Source of the DNA: Staphylococcus caprae
Lineage (GTDB): Bacteria; Bacillota; Bacilli; Staphylococcales; Staphylococcaceae
Assembly: GCF_002902725.1 (NCBI RefSeq)
Contig: NZ_PPRT01000017.1
Location: 62,001-126,000, forward strand
Length of the DNA stretch: 64,000 nucleotides
Direction: 5' to 3'
The translations under genes and the position numbers were made by a program. Positions 9,057 to 19,385 of this stretch are shown one piece after another. Positions within the stretch are counted from its first letter, which is position 1, and each line of letters begins with the position of its first letter. Under the pieces are notes generated by a model that worked only from the letters and a program-made list of their open reading frames with translations, made no database searches and had not been told where the DNA came from.

Positions 9057-10715
9057 CTACTCGACTGCAAAGAAATATTGATAAATCGGTTGTCCGCCCT
9101 CATGTTGTTCAATTTCAACATCTGGATACGTAGACTCAACCCATTCAATCAGTTGATCAGTTACACTTTGATTAGAATCTTCTCCAATAATCATAGTTAA
9201 AATTTCACTATCTTCAGATAAAAGTTTTTCAAGTAATCCTTTAACTGCCGTAAATTGATCCGCATCACTTGTCACAATTTTATCTTCTGCAAGACCCATA
9301 AATTCGTCTTTTTTAATTTCAATTCCATCAATTTTAGTGTCTCTCACAGCGAAAGTTACTGAACCAGATTGTACTGTTTCTAAAGCTGTTTCCATATGAT
9401 TTTTATTTTCATCAAGAGATGAAGCTTCATCATACTGGTATAAAGCTGTGATACCCTGTGGTATAGATTTAGTAGGAATAACAACTGTTTCTGCATCTAC
9501 GATACTTGCAGCTTGTTCACTAGCCATTAAGATATTTTTATTATTCGGTAAAATAATCGCACGTTTACATTTCGACTGTTCTATTACTTTAACAATGTCT
9601 TCAGTTGAAGGATTCATGGTTTGACCGCCACTTATAATGTGTGTTGCTCCCATTGATTTGAATAATTCAGAGATCCCTTCGCCCATAGAAATAGTAATAA
9701 CTGCCGTTTCCACAGTTTGAGGTGCATCTTGATCTTTACGATCTTGACCGTTTTGTTCTTTTCGAATAACTTCTCTATGCTGTTCTCTCATATTCTCAAC
9801 TTTAAGTTTAATTAATTCACCGTATTGTTGGCCATAATTAAAAACATCTCCAGGATGTTCAGTATGAACATGGACTTTAACTATTTCATCATCGTTAATA
9901 ACAAGTAATGAATCTCCGAATTCGCTCATATCATTACGAAATTCTTGTTCTTCAAATGTTTTTTTATTTTTACCGAAACGTACCATCATTTCCGTACAAT
10001 AACCATAAACAATATCTTCAGTATTAATTACACCGTGAAAATCATGATCATCATTTACAAGTGTTTCAGTATCTAATTTTGGAGTTTTAGCTTCAACTTT
10101 TTCTCCTTTTAGACCTTTTAAGAAACCTTCATAAACGCATAATAATCCTTTACCACCACTATCAACGACGCCTACTTCTTTTAGAACAGCTAATAAATTA
10201 GGTGTATTATCTAAAGATCCTTTTGCAGCACTAATCGTATGTTCCATTAATTCAACACAATCTTCAGTATCTTGAGCTTTTTCAACTGCTGCTTGTGCAG
10301 CGTCTTTAGCTACTGTTAAAATTGTGCCTTCAACAGGTTTCATGACTGCCTTATATGCAGTTTCTACGCCCGCTTGAAAACTGTCAGCGAGTTGTTGCGC
10401 GTTAATTTCCTTTTCATTTTCAATATTTTTACAAAAACCTCTAAATAATTGAGAGAGAATGACGCCTGAATTACCGCGTGCACCCATAAGTAGTCCTTTA
10501 GAAAACGTTTTTCCTAATTCTCCGATATTTTGAGATAAATTATTTTCAACTTCTTCTCGTCCTGAAGTAATGGTTAAATTCATATTCGTCCCTGTATCTC
10601 CGTCTGGAACAGGATACACGTTTAATGAATCTACTAAATCTGCATTATTTGATAAATTTTGAGCCCCTTGTATAATCATATCGGCAAATAATTTACCATT
10701 TATTTTGCTAATCAT
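9057..10715 (-). CDS. fakA: Fatty acid kinase catalytic subunit FakA (DAK2 family)
   Basis: FakA phosphorylates fatty acids held by a FakB protein, giving acyl-phosphate for PlsX/PlsY; in S. aureus it also affects virulence gene control. The protein has 552 residues. The N-terminal DAK2 nucleotide domain carries the metal/ATP signature DGDTGTNM at 38-45 and [12 protein letters not shown] near residue 105. A middle domain follows ([20 protein letters not shown]), then a C-terminal DegV-like region. It starts 14 bases after the Asp23-family gene, forming a two-gene unit, and no FakB gene is in the window. Its substrate is not specified by the sequence; the assignment follows the family. Confidence 0.95.
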   Translation of the reverse strand: MISKINGKLFADMIIQGAQNLSNNADLVDSLNVYPVPDGDTGTNMNLTITSGREEVENNLSQNIGELGKTFSKGLLMGARGNSGVILSQLFRGFCKNIENEKEINAQQLADSFQAGVETAYKAVMKPVEGTILTVAKDAAQAAVEKAQDTEDCVELMEHTISAAKGSLDNTPNLLAVLKEVGVVDSGGKGLLCVYEGFLKGLKGEKVEAKTPKLDTETLVNDDHDFHGVINTEDIVYGYCTEMMVRFGKNKKTFEEQEFRNDMSEFGDSLLVINDDEIVKVHVHTEHPGDVFNYGQQYGELIKLKVENMREQHREVIRKEQNGQDRKDQDAPQTVETAVITISMGEGISELFKSMGATHIISGGQTMNPSTEDIVKVIEQSKCKRAIILPNNKNILMASEQAASIVDAETVVIPTKSIPQGITALYQYDEASSLDENKNHMETALETVQSGSVTFAVRDTKIDGIEIKKDEFMGLAEDKIVTSDADQFTAVKGLLEKLLSEDSEILTMIIGEDSNQSVTDQLIEWVESTYPDVEIEQHEGGQPIYQYFFAVE

Positions 10716-10729
10716 TTCACGTTGTCCTC

Positions 10730-11110
10730 CTAAAGCTTTTTGCCTGTATCGTTTACACGTACACCTTGTACGAAAATATTAATAGAATTTACTTTTACGT
10801 TGAGTGTCTTTTCTAAGGTATATTTAACTGTCGATTGCAGATTGCTAGCTACTTCTGATATTTTCACACCATAACTCACAATAATGTACATATCGACATC
10901 TATTGTTCCATTTTCTTCTCTTACTTTGATACCTTTAGCATAATTTTCATGACCTAGAATTTCAGCAATACCATCCCTTACTTGCTGTCTAGAAGCCATA
11001 CCAACTATGCCATAACTTTCAACGGCCTTTCCACCTACCACTGATGCTATCACTTCATTTGAAATATCAATTTTACCGTAGTCGTTTGAGATTTCTAATG
11101 TCATTTTCAT
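10730..11110 (-). CDS. Asp23/Gls24 family protein (YloU type)
   Basis: A 126-residue protein of the Asp23/Gls24 family, whose members associate with the membrane or envelope stress responses; the molecular role of this branch is unclear. It shows the family segments [36 protein letters not shown] and a C-terminal [10 protein letters not shown]-like strand. There is no signal peptide or membrane segment. The start ATG 11110 follows GGAGGAAATG-type sequence; M3 is also possible. Its fixed place upstream of fakA in Firmicutes suggests a link to fatty-acid kinase function (inference from context only). Confidence 0.93.
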   Translation of the reverse strand: MKMTLEISNDYGKIDISNEVIASVVGGKAVESYGIVGMASRQQVRDGIAEILGHENYAKGIKVREENGTIDVDMYIIVSYGVKISEVASNLQSTVKYTLEKTLNVKVNSINIFVQGVRVNDTGKKL

Positions 11111-11482
11111 TTCCTCCTGAAAATTACAAGGTTTATGTTATATGTTAAAGGTATTTAAATTTCAATTTAGGTCTTTCACATATGATTTCAATTAAAATTC
11201 TTGAAAATTAAAAAATTGCCAATGTTCAAAATGTCATCGAACTTGTTTTAATTACGATATCATTAATTACTATTTATAAATTCATTGTATAAATTTAACT
11301 ATATCTTTACAATATCATACTATATAACTCCACAGCTTACAATTATACCATAAATAATGGTTGAATAACGTTGTGATTTGTATTTATTTTAACTAAATAT
11401 TGCTCTAAAGACGTATATGTGTTATCTTATTAAAGTATATAAGTAGTAATGTGTATTTATATTTATTAAAGGAGGTACTTTC
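11111..11482. other. Divergent intergenic region between yloU and rpmB
   Basis: 372 bases of very AT-rich sequence between two divergently read genes, expected to hold both promoters. I see one plausible plus-strand promoter (11400-11428, listed separately) and no obvious hairpins, repeats or open frames. Confidence 0.6.
11400..11428 (+). promoter_or_regulatory. Possible rpmB promoter
   Basis: TTGCTC (11400-11405) and TATCTT (11423-11428) are separated by 17 bases, about 55 bases before the rpmB start. In such AT-rich DNA similar pairs occur by chance, so this is tentative. Confidence 0.35.
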
Positions 11483-11671
11483 ATGGGTAAACAATGTTAC
11501 GTAACAGGTCGTAAAGCTTCGACTGGTAATAATCGTTCACACGCTTTAAATGCGAACAAACGCAGATGGAACGCTAACCTTCAAAAAGTTAGAATCCTTG
11601 TAGACGGAAAACCTAAAAAAGTTTGGGTTTCTGCACGTGCTTTAAAATCTGGTAAAGTTACTAGAGTTTAA
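11483..11671 (+). CDS. rpmB: 50S ribosomal protein L28
   Basis: A 62-residue basic protein of the large ribosomal subunit. The N-terminus [20 protein letters not shown] and the middle [15 protein letters not shown] are the L28 signature. Only one of the paired cysteine positions of zinc-type L28 is present (Cys5), so it probably binds no zinc. A strong AAAGGAGG site precedes ATG 11483. It is transcribed alone on the plus strand, divergent from yloU-fakA and convergent with thiN, as in related staphylococci. Confidence 0.98.
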   Translation: MGKQCYVTGRKASTGNNRSHALNANKRRWNANLQKVRILVDGKPKKVWVSARALKSGKVTRV

Positions 11672-11676
11672 TAGCT

Positions 11677-11819
11677 TGTCGACAAAGTAAAAATGATTAA
11701 GCAGACTTATAGAAAACCCTTCTCAATCGAGGAGTCGAAATGCATAACGACGGGATTTTACTATTAGTAAATGAGCTAGGCATGCATAAGACGACGATGA
11801 GTGAAAGAGTTTGTCTACA
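11677..11819. repeat. Unexplained segment bounded by short inverted repeats, downstream of rpmB
   Basis: The 200 bases after rpmB have no gene. They are bounded by TGTCGACAAA (11677-11686) and TTTGTCTACA (11810-11819), inverted copies with one mismatch. Inside are a TTTACT-ATT-AGTAAA hairpin and two similar motifs (GCATAACGACG, GCATAAGACGACG). It could be the 3' part of the rpmB message, a small RNA, or a miniature transposable element. The sequence alone does not decide. Confidence 0.35.
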
Positions 11820-11877
11820 GTCTGGTTTAATAAATATAATGCACAAAAAATGACCTTATGTGGAGGATCACATTTTT

Positions 11878-11914
11878 AAGACCTTAAAGGCGCTCAGCCT
11901 CTAAGGTCTTTTTT
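11878..11914. terminator. Bidirectional terminator between rpmB and thiN
   Basis: AAGACCTTAAAGGC (11878-11891) pairs with GCCTCTAAGGTCTT (11897-11910, one mismatch), followed by TTTTTT on the plus strand and an A/T-rich flank on the other side. It can serve both the rpmB transcript and the convergent thiN transcript. Confidence 0.85.
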
Positions 11915-11942
11915 AGTTTATATTAACTTTTCCATTAAAACT

Positions 11943-12578
11943 TCAATCCGTACTGCGCATCTGTAAAACTTGACCTTTTTCAACACGAACTGTAGCAACA
12001 TTATCTACTATTTCATTTGAAATGGTTAATGTTGAACCAACTTCTAACTGTTCATGATTAAGATTATACTTAAACCCATCTAATGATAATATAACCTCAC
12101 CATTTAATGGAATGAATGAAATATATGGATAAGAAGTATCTCTCTTGATTCGATGCTCCCCTACATCTATGAGTGTTATATCATTTTGTATATCAATCAC
12201 TCTAAGTTGAATGTGACGTTCGAGATATTGTGATTTCTGTAAAATTTGAAGCACGCCCATGAAATGATCTAATCTTCCACCAGTTGCTCCGTATATATTA
12301 ATCTCAGAATACCCTTGTTCAACTGCTTTTTCTACGCCTAAAGCTAAATCGGTATCATCTTTTTCTGCTTTAACAGGATGGATATTCAATTGATTCTTTA
12401 ATATTTGACGTTCCTCATCATTTACAGAATCGAAGTCACCTACTGAGAATACAGGTTCAATACCATTTTCAATGAGTACAAGCGCACCTCTATCGACACC
12501 TGCCCACTTTGCACTCTTTTTCATTTTAAAAAGAGATTGAGGCAATAGTCGCTGAGAACATAGTAAATTGATTTCCAT
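11943..12578 (-). CDS. thiN: Thiamine pyrophosphokinase
   Basis: Transfers pyrophosphate from ATP to thiamine, making the cofactor thiamine diphosphate directly from taken-up thiamine. 211 residues. The family motifs are visible: WAGVDRGALVLIENGI with the substrate-binding Asp, SVGDFDSVND, KAEKDDTDLALGVEKA and YGATGGRLDHFMG. The C-terminal half is the beta-sandwich thiamine-binding part. It follows rpe after 4 bases and ends the rsgA-rpe-thiN unit, before the bidirectional terminator. Confidence 0.95.
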   Translation of the reverse strand: MEINLLCSQRLLPQSLFKMKKSAKWAGVDRGALVLIENGIEPVFSVGDFDSVNDEERQILKNQLNIHPVKAEKDDTDLALGVEKAVEQGYSEINIYGATGGRLDHFMGVLQILQKSQYLERHIQLRVIDIQNDITLIDVGEHRIKRDTSYPYISFIPLNGEVILSLDGFKYNLNHEQLEVGSTLTISNEIVDNVATVRVEKGQVLQMRSTD

Positions 12579-12582
12579 AACA

Positions 12583-13227
12583 TCAACCTTTCAATGTTTC
12601 AGTTACTTGTGCATAATTGTCTTGTTTAAAGAAATATGACCCAGTTACTAACATTGTAGCACCCTGTTCAATACAAACTTTGCTCGTTTGATCGTTGATA
12701 CCACCGTCAACTTCAATATCAAAAGTTAAATTATTCTCATGTTTAAGTTGATTAAGTTGTTCAATTTTATTAATACATTGTTCGATGAAAGACTGTCCTC
12801 CAAATCCAGGATTAACAGTCATAACCAAAACATAGTCCACATTACTTAATACTGGTAAAATTGTTTCAACTGGCGTGCCAGGGTTAATCACTACACCTGC
12901 TTTTTTATTCAATTGTTTAATTTCTTCAATTGCACTATGAATATGTGGCGTAGCTTCAACATGTACCGAAATCATATCAGCACCATGTTCTGCAAACAGC
13001 TTTATATATTTTTCTGGTTGTTCAATCATTAAGTGAACATCTATAGGTAAATTCGAATAGCTTTTGACAGCGTCTAAAAGTGGTATACCTATAGAAATAT
13101 TAGGAACAAATTGGCCATCCATCACATCAAAATGTAACCCATCAACATTCGCTTTTTCTAATTGGTCTAATTCTTCTTTTAAATTTAAAAAATCAACTGA
13201 TAAAAGTGAAGGTAAAACTTTAACCAT
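12583..13227 (-). CDS. rpe: Ribulose-phosphate 3-epimerase
   Basis: Interconverts ribulose 5-phosphate and xylulose 5-phosphate in the pentose phosphate pathway. 214 residues forming a TIM barrel. Visible hallmarks are PSLLSVDF at the N-terminus, HFDVMDGQFVPN (metal-binding His and catalytic Asp), VHLMIEQP, VMTVNPGFGGQSF (phosphate loop) and EVDGGIN with the second catalytic Asp. It begins directly after rsgA (stop and start are adjacent), so the two are co-translated. Confidence 0.97.
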   Translation of the reverse strand: MVKVLPSLLSVDFLNLKEELDQLEKANVDGLHFDVMDGQFVPNISIGIPLLDAVKSYSNLPIDVHLMIEQPEKYIKLFAEHGADMISVHVEATPHIHSAIEEIKQLNKKAGVVINPGTPVETILPVLSNVDYVLVMTVNPGFGGQSFIEQCINKIEQLNQLKHENNLTFDIEVDGGINDQTSKVCIEQGATMLVTGSYFFKQDNYAQVTETLKG

Positions 13228-14103
13228 TTAATATCGTACCTTTCTATTAGAGATTTCATTAAATAACTGTAAATAATGATCATATCTAAACTGAGCAATG
13301 TTTCCCTCTTCTACTTGATTTTTCACATTGCATTTTGGTTCCTTAATATGATTACAATTTCTAAATTTACAACTTTGTCCTGATTCTTTAATATCCACAA
13401 AATAATTCTTTAAATCATCTTTCTCTATATGATCAAAGTCGAGAGCACTAAATCCAGGTGTATCGGCAATAAATCCATGACTTCTTTCATATAATTCGAC
13501 ATGTCTTGTCGTATGTTTACCTCTATTGAGAGACTTTGAAATATCATTTGTTTCAAGGTTTAACTCAGGTTGATAGTGATTAAGAAAAGTTGTTTTACCG
13601 ACACCGGATTGACCACTTAATACGATTAAACCTTTACGCCATTTTTCCACAATTTTTATTTTATCATCTTTTTTTCCAATAAATTGCGTAGAATAACCTA
13701 TATCTTCATATATCTTCAACATATCTTCAATGTATTCTATTTCATCAGATGAAGCCAAATCTCTCTTAGTAATGAGTATTCTTGGTTCTAGATGATATGA
13801 ATGAGCAATAACTAAGAAACGATCAAGTAATTGTGTTGAAAATTGAGGTTCTACAGCACTCATCACTATGACAAGTTCATCAATGTTACAAACAGGCGGT
13901 CGCTTAAGTTCATTTTCCCTGTCATGTACATGATGGATATAACCTTCTTGTTGATTCTGAACTTCAAAATCTACGATATCTCCTACTATTGGAGAAAACT
14001 TCTTCTTTCGAAATAAGCCACGTGGTTTAGTGTCAAAACGAACACCTTCTACATCTACTTGATAAACACCACTTATTAATTTAACGATACGTCCAGTCTT
14101 CAA
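13228..14103 (-). CDS. rsgA: Ribosome small-subunit GTPase RsgA
   Basis: A GTPase with permuted motifs that acts late in 30S maturation; (p)ppGpp inhibits it in S. aureus. 291 residues: N-terminal OB fold (1-70), then GTPase motifs in the permuted order G4 TKRD (112-115), G1 GQSGVGKT (164-171), G2 around Thr198-Thr199 and G3 DTPG (214-217). The C-terminal zinc site is Cys245, Cys250, His252 and Cys258. In S. aureus prkC is the direct upstream neighbour; here an MFS gene on the opposite strand separates them, so rsgA must have its own promoter in the gap 14104-14278. Confidence 0.97.
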   Translation of the reverse strand: MKTGRIVKLISGVYQVDVEGVRFDTKPRGLFRKKKFSPIVGDIVDFEVQNQQEGYIHHVHDRENELKRPPVCNIDELVIVMSAVEPQFSTQLLDRFLVIAHSYHLEPRILITKRDLASSDEIEYIEDMLKIYEDIGYSTQFIGKKDDKIKIVEKWRKGLIVLSGQSGVGKTTFLNHYQPELNLETNDISKSLNRGKHTTRHVELYERSHGFIADTPGFSALDFDHIEKDDLKNYFVDIKESGQSCKFRNCNHIKEPKCNVKNQVEEGNIAQFRYDHYLQLFNEISNRKVRY

Positions 14104-14278
14104 GTTGACACCTCTCTCATTTATTTTACTCTCAATATTATATCAAAATCGCTATGAATATAATATGTAAAACCTTAGTTACCTTGATTCTTCCTATAGT
14201 AAAAATTCGAAAATATATCTTGTCACTGTTCATTTCAAGTGCTAAGATTTGTACATCTGTCAAAAAGGAGCGTCAATC

Positions 14279-15466
14279 ATGCCTTATTACAAAACAAATA
14301 GGCACATTAATATAATATTATTTATTGGCATTATGCTAGTTGCAGCAAATTTGCGAGCGCCAATAACATCTGTGGGCGTAGCTTTGCCATCAATTAAAGA
14401 CACATTACATACAACAAATAGCGCACTTAGCTTTATGACTGTTGTTCCTCTCATTGCATTCGGCATCGTCTCTTTTTTCGCATCTAAAATTGGAAATGCT
14501 TTCGGTTTAGAAAGAACCATCTTTGTTGCTTTACTATTTATATTTATTGGAATTATTATAAGATCTATCGTTGGACTGAGTTGGTTATATGTTGGAACAA
14601 TTTTCATTGGTGTGGGTATCGCATTTGGTAACGTCCTTGCCCCAGCAATTATTAAAACTCGCTTTCCAGTATATATGGGGACGATGATGGGCTTATACAC
14701 TGTCGTTATGAATGTTGTCGGTAGTTTAAGTTCTTCAATTATTAGCCCATTAACAACACATTTTAATTATTCTATTGCTTTAGGAATTATTGCAATCATC
14801 ACCGCAGTGACTATAATGATTTGGGCATTTCAGTTGAAACAACAACCTCCCGAAGCTGTTAGTAACGTACATAGTCAAATCAATGTATGGAAGTCATTAC
14901 TTGCATGGAGAGTAACAGTATTCATGGGCGCACAGTCACTCGTTTTTTATACAATCATTAACTGGTTACCAGAATTACTTACAGATCATGGTATTCCATT
15001 ACAAACATCAGGTATCTATGTTTCATTATTGCAAATCGCAATTATACCTCTAACTTTTGTAACGCCAATTGTTGCTACGAAAATGAAATCCCAAGTACCT
15101 TTAACTTTATTAACAAGCATACTCTTTACGATTGGTGTATTATGCTTCATCTTTGTTGATTACAAGTTCGTCTTGGTTGGCATTATACTCATTGGCGTAG
15201 CAAGCGGTTTAGCATTTGGATTAGCCAACACATTATTTGTAGTAAGAACCGAAAGTGGTCAAACGGCTGCTAAACTATCAGGTATGGCGCAATCAGTTGG
15301 CTATCTACTTGCAGCAATCGGTCCTTTCTTATTCGGAATTTTTCACGATTGGACGCATCAATGGACACTTTCACTCTGCGTTTTATTAATTGCATCCTTA
15401 CTTATATTAGTATTCGGTACAAAGGCAGGTAGCCAGACTACAATTGAACAGACCAAAGTGAAATAA
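14279..15466 (+). CDS. MFS transporter, CynX/NimT type
   Basis: A 395-residue integral membrane permease with about 12 predicted transmembrane helices. The N-terminal NLRAPITSVGVALPSIK is typical of the CynX/NimT branch (cyanate, nitroimidazole or amino-acid-like anion transport and efflux). The substrate cannot be read from sequence. I use ATG 14279 behind AAAAAGGAG; a frame open ten codons further up has no ribosome-binding site. The gene is on the plus strand inside an otherwise minus-strand block, convergent with prkC and sharing its terminator, so it looks like a lineage-specific insertion between rsgA and prkC. Confidence 0.88.
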   Translation: MPYYKTNRHINIILFIGIMLVAANLRAPITSVGVALPSIKDTLHTTNSALSFMTVVPLIAFGIVSFFASKIGNAFGLERTIFVALLFIFIGIIIRSIVGLSWLYVGTIFIGVGIAFGNVLAPAIIKTRFPVYMGTMMGLYTVVMNVVGSLSSSIISPLTTHFNYSIALGIIAIITAVTIMIWAFQLKQQPPEAVSNVHSQINVWKSLLAWRVTVFMGAQSLVFYTIINWLPELLTDHGIPLQTSGIYVSLLQIAIIPLTFVTPIVATKMKSQVPLTLLTSILFTIGVLCFIFVDYKFVLVGIILIGVASGLAFGLANTLFVVRTESGQTAAKLSGMAQSVGYLLAAIGPFLFGIFHDWTHQWTLSLCVLLIASLLILVFGTKAGSQTTIEQTKVK

Positions 15467-15486
15467 AAATTATTTAAATTATAATA

Positions 15487-15540
15487 AAAAGCATCCCTTT
15501 ATACGTTAATTTTTAAAATTACATACAAAGGGATGCTTTT
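15487..15540. terminator. Bidirectional terminator between the MFS gene and prkC
   Basis: AAAAGCATCCCTTT (15487-15500) pairs perfectly with AAAGGGATGCTTTT (15527-15540), with a further partial stem inside and T-runs in both directions. Confidence 0.88.
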
Positions 15541-15544
15541 ATTT

Positions 15545-17542
15545 TTAGTCATCATAGTCGACATCTTTGTCTGCGACAATTTTATCGTCTACGCGCACTG
15601 TATAGCCTGCTGTTTTACCTTTTTGAATTTTTAAAGGTATGCTAATTGTCTTATCTTTATTAATTTTATAAGTTTGAGATACAGAACTACCGCTATGATC
15701 TTTATCTCTAATGTATACTTCTACTGTTTGACTCTTACCTTTACTACCTGAATATGGTACTTTTACGGTTTCATTGGTTGTTTTAACATCTTCATCATCA
15801 CTATCGTCTTCTTGTTCACCTTTTGATACAGTTAAATGGATAACAGATCCTTCATCGATAGACTTATTTTTAGGTGATTGTGAAATAACTTTATCTTTCT
15901 TAACTTTATCATCATATTCTTGAGTTGCTTGTACTCTAAATCCTTTAGATTCGAGTTCTTTCTTAGCAGTTGAGTAGTCCTTATTTTCATAATCACTGAC
16001 GTAGACTTGTCGTACACCTAATGATTCATAAATCTTAATATGATGATCGTTTAATGCAACTTCACTGTTAGCAGAGATATTTTGTTCTGAAATCAGTCCT
16101 TTTTCAACAGAACGACTGTAAGCTTGTTCAACATCAATATCTTTTAATCCTAAATCTTTTAATTTACTGAGTGCTTTCTCTTTTGGCAAACCAACAAGAT
16201 TAGGCATTTTTACTTTTTTAGGTCCTTTAGATAAAACGATATCAATGGTATCTCCTTCTTCTACACGTTCACCACTATTTGGATCAGATTTGATGATTTG
16301 GTTTTCTGGGTATTTATCACTATAACTTCTTGATATGTCCCCTAAAGATAAATGATGATCTTTTAGAATTTGTTCCGCTTCTTTTTCAGTTTTTCCTGAT
16401 AAATCTGGCATTTCTTGATATTTATTACCAAATAAACCCATTCCTATAAATCCAATTAGACTAGCAAGTAACAATACAAAAATTAAAGAAAGCACAATAA
16501 TTTTCACTTTCGAACGTTTCTTTTTATTGTGAGAAGGATAATAGCGTTCTTCTGGTGATTGGAATTCTTGTTGACGTGCTGGCTCATTCACAATTGGAAT
16601 TTGCATTGTTTGGTTTAAATCATGCTCTCTTTCCGAGCTTTTCATTTTCTTATTTAATTCATCTCTGGTTAAAGGAACCGTTTTCGTTTTATCTAGTTCA
16701 TACTTACTTTCATTCACACGATTTTCGTGCAACGCGCTTGATAAATCATCATACATTTCTTGTATAGTATGATAACGATTATGTTTATCCTTTTCAGTAG
16801 CACGCAAAATAACATTACTGAGAGACTGCGGTACTTCTCCCCGCTTATCAGTCGTAATATTAGGGATAGAATCTTGAATATGCTTAATAGCTATGCTTAC
16901 AGCAGTTTCTCCATTGAAAGGAGGCTCGCCCACAAGCATTTCATATAACACAATACCAATAGAATAGATATCTGTACCTTCGTCTGTAGACTCACCTTTC
17001 GCTTGTTCAGGCGAAAGATATTGAACAGTACCTAAAACATGATTCGTTTGTGTAAGTGATGTCTCACTGAGTGCCTTTGCGATACCAAAATCGAAAATTT
17101 TAAGTGTTTTATTTTTATCTATTAAAATATTTTGAGGTTTAATGTCACGATGCACAATCCTCATGTCATGGGCATGTTTAATACCGCTTAAGATTTGCTC
17201 TGTAAATTTAATAGCTGTTTCTACAGACAGTGGACCATGATTATGAATATATTCAGCTAGCGTTGGTCCTTTAATGTACTCCATTACTAAATAGAAACAT
17301 TCATCTTCTTCATCAACATCAATCATACTTACAATATTGTCATGCGAAAGTAAAGATGAATTATGTACTTCCCTTTCGAATCGTTTTAAAGTTTCCTCTT
17401 TTTCACGAGGCGGGATAGAAATCGCTTTAATTGCGACTTTTCGATTAAGTATTGTATCCTCAGCTAAATATACAATACTCATTCCGCCGCCACCAAGTTT
17501 GTCAATCACTTTATAACGATCGCTAATCATCTTTCCAATCAT
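15545..17542 (-). CDS. prkC: PASTA-domain Ser/Thr protein kinase (PrkC/Stk1/PknB)
   Basis: A membrane Ser/Thr kinase whose extracellular PASTA repeats sense muropeptides or lipid II and which adjusts wall synthesis, division and metabolism. 665 residues. Kinase domain 1-270: Gly-rich loop GGGGMS (17-22), Lys39, HRD 131-133, DFG 151-153 and activation-loop threonines around 161-171. A juxtamembrane region with threonine motifs follows, then one transmembrane helix (347-371), three PASTA repeats (about 378-443, 444-512, 513-578) and a C-terminal beta-domain. Its start overlaps the stp stop by 4 bases, so kinase and phosphatase are made together. Confidence 0.97.
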   Translation of the reverse strand: MIGKMISDRYKVIDKLGGGGMSIVYLAEDTILNRKVAIKAISIPPREKEETLKRFEREVHNSSLLSHDNIVSMIDVDEEDECFYLVMEYIKGPTLAEYIHNHGPLSVETAIKFTEQILSGIKHAHDMRIVHRDIKPQNILIDKNKTLKIFDFGIAKALSETSLTQTNHVLGTVQYLSPEQAKGESTDEGTDIYSIGIVLYEMLVGEPPFNGETAVSIAIKHIQDSIPNITTDKRGEVPQSLSNVILRATEKDKHNRYHTIQEMYDDLSSALHENRVNESKYELDKTKTVPLTRDELNKKMKSSEREHDLNQTMQIPIVNEPARQQEFQSPEERYYPSHNKKKRSKVKIIVLSLIFVLLLASLIGFIGMGLFGNKYQEMPDLSGKTEKEAEQILKDHHLSLGDISRSYSDKYPENQIIKSDPNSGERVEEGDTIDIVLSKGPKKVKMPNLVGLPKEKALSKLKDLGLKDIDVEQAYSRSVEKGLISEQNISANSEVALNDHHIKIYESLGVRQVYVSDYENKDYSTAKKELESKGFRVQATQEYDDKVKKDKVISQSPKNKSIDEGSVIHLTVSKGEQEDDSDDEDVKTTNETVKVPYSGSKGKSQTVEVYIRDKDHSGSSVSQTYKINKDKTISIPLKIQKGKTAGYTVRVDDKIVADKDVDYDD

Positions 17543-18282
17543 ACTTTATCACCTTCCATAGCAGAAAGTATAAAGCTGACATTATCTTTTGAATCATAAG
17601 ACATAGCGAGTTGCATTAGCCTCTCACCATAGTCATCAATTGATCCTTCCTGATTGAGTTCTTCTTGAATTTCATAATCTCTTACATAGTCCGTTAGACC
17701 ATCAGAATTAAGTAAAAGAAAATCATAGAAATGTGTTCGCTTTACAAATAAATCAGGAGATACACGTTTATCTGTACCCATGACTTTAGTAATAATGTTC
17801 CTTTGAGGATGATTGAATGCTTCATCTTCTGTGATTTGGCCAGTAATAAGAAGATGATTTACAAATGAATGATCACTTGTAATTTGTTCGATTTGTCTTT
17901 GATTAACGACATATGCACGAGAATCTCCAACGTTAGCTACAACTACCTTTTTATCATAAACAATCGCACATACTAGCGTTGTTCCCATGCCATTATATGC
18001 AGGATGCTCTTGAGCGTAGTTATACAATTGAAAATTGATATCTTTAATGTTTGAACGCAACCATGATTCAGCTTGATGGATTTCGATAAGGTTTTCTTCT
18101 TCAAAACGTTTTTGAAGTTCATTTGTAACGAATTGACTCGCAACTTCACCTGCTTTATGACCACCCATACCATCGCATAATACCAACAATTGTTGATGTG
18201 TTTGATTATAAAATATACCGCCAGCGTCTTCATTTTTTTCTCGATGTTGTCCAGTATCAGTGAAAAATTGTGCGTTTAACAT
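17539..18282 (-). CDS. stp: PP2C-type Ser/Thr phosphatase Stp
   Basis: A metal-dependent phosphatase that reverses PrkC phosphorylation. 247 residues. PP2C motifs: the N-terminal NEDA with metal ligand Asp19, CDGMGGHKAGE with Asp37, NVGDSRAY, and the late DGLTDYV and KDNVSFIL. Cytoplasmic with no membrane segment. It follows rlmN after 6 bases and overlaps prkC, the conserved rlmN-stp-prkC order. Confidence 0.97.
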   Translation of the reverse strand: MLNAQFFTDTGQHREKNEDAGGIFYNQTHQQLLVLCDGMGGHKAGEVASQFVTNELQKRFEEENLIEIHQAESWLRSNIKDINFQLYNYAQEHPAYNGMGTTLVCAIVYDKKVVVANVGDSRAYVVNQRQIEQITSDHSFVNHLLITGQITEDEAFNHPQRNIITKVMGTDKRVSPDLFVKRTHFYDFLLLNSDGLTDYVRDYEIQEELNQEGSIDDYGERLMQLAMSYDSKDNVSFILSAMEGDKV

Positions 18283-18288
18283 ATGTCT

Positions 18289-19383
18289 TTACCTCGTTTC
18301 TACTTGTCGTTCCTTTGCCCTTAATTGGCCACACGCTGCATCAATATCTGATCCTTGTTCACGTCTAATTGTAGCATTGATTCCTAATCTCTTTAATTCT
18401 TTTTCAAACTTGAAAATATCTTCTCTCGGTGTTTTAACGTAATTACGCTCTGGTACATGGTTCACAGGGATTAAATTCACATGACAGTTAAGATCTTTAA
18501 TTAGATGTGCTAATTCTCTGGCATGTTCCAGTTGATCATTAACGCCACCAAATAACCCATATTCAAATGTGACACGTCGATTTGTTTTTTCTTGGTAATA
18601 TTGAATAGCTTCCATTAACTTTTCAACATTATAAGCACGATTAATCGGCATTAATCTTGAGCGGATTTCGTCCTTAGCACCATGAAGGCTTACTGCAAAA
18701 TTAATTTGAATATCTTCTTCCGCGAAATCATAAATACGAGGAATGATACCTGAAGTTGAAACAGTAATATGACGTGCTCCAATATTTAAACTGTTGTCAT
18801 CGTTGACAATTCTTAAGAAATCCATCATTTCATCATAATTTTCAAATGGTTCACCAATACCCATTATAACAATTTGAGATACACGTTCATCTGTTTCATC
18901 TAAAGCTTTTTGTACGGTTAACACTTGAGATACTATCTCACCAGCTTCTAGGTTACGTTTTAAACCACCTAATGTTGAAGCACAAAATGTACATCCGATA
19001 CGACAACCAACTTGCGTCGTAACGCAAACAGAATTGCCATATTCATGTCTCATCAACACTGTTTCGATTGTATAACCATCTTGTAACTCAAATAAAAACT
19101 TGATTGTGCCATCCTTACTTTCTTGTTTTACAACTGTAGTTAGTGTCGTCATTGCGAAATTATCTTTTAATACTTGACGCAAATCCTTTGATAGATTTGT
19201 CATTTCATCAATACTATTTACGCGTTTCTGGTATAACCACTCAAAAATTTGTTTCGCTCTAAATTTTTGCTGACCATGGTCAATGAGCCATTGCTGCATT
19301 TCATCATAACGCAAAGAGTAGATTGATTGCTTTTCGAAATCAGGTAAGAACTTGTTCTTTTTCTTTTTTTCTGCAGTAATCAT
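18289..19383 (-). CDS. rlmN: Dual-specificity rRNA/tRNA adenine C2-methyltransferase RlmN
   Basis: A radical-SAM enzyme that methylates C2 of A2503 in 23S rRNA and of A37 in some tRNAs. 364 residues. The iron-sulphur cysteines C-x3-C-x2-C are Cys127, Cys131 and Cys134 (GCRIGCTFC). The C-terminal Cys351 (DAACGQL) is the residue that forms the protein-RNA intermediate. The SAM-binding [10 protein letters not shown] is present. In the housekeeping copy loss gives low-level linezolid resistance, as known for the family. It starts 2 bases after rsmB ends. Confidence 0.97.
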   Translation of the reverse strand: MITAEKKKKNKFLPDFEKQSIYSLRYDEMQQWLIDHGQQKFRAKQIFEWLYQKRVNSIDEMTNLSKDLRQVLKDNFAMTTLTTVVKQESKDGTIKFLFELQDGYTIETVLMRHEYGNSVCVTTQVGCRIGCTFCASTLGGLKRNLEAGEIVSQVLTVQKALDETDERVSQIVIMGIGEPFENYDEMMDFLRIVNDDNSLNIGARHITVSTSGIIPRIYDFAEEDIQINFAVSLHGAKDEIRSRLMPINRAYNVEKLMEAIQYYQEKTNRRVTFEYGLFGGVNDQLEHARELAHLIKDLNCHVNLIPVNHVPERNYVKTPREDIFKFEKELKRLGINATIRREQGSDIDAACGQLRAKERQVETR

Positions 19384-19385
19384 CC

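Noticed and set aside
14287-14700. A 137-codon minus-strand frame within the MFS gene
   Set aside because: Antisense shadow of a strongly coding permease gene, with no ribosome-binding site or similarity.
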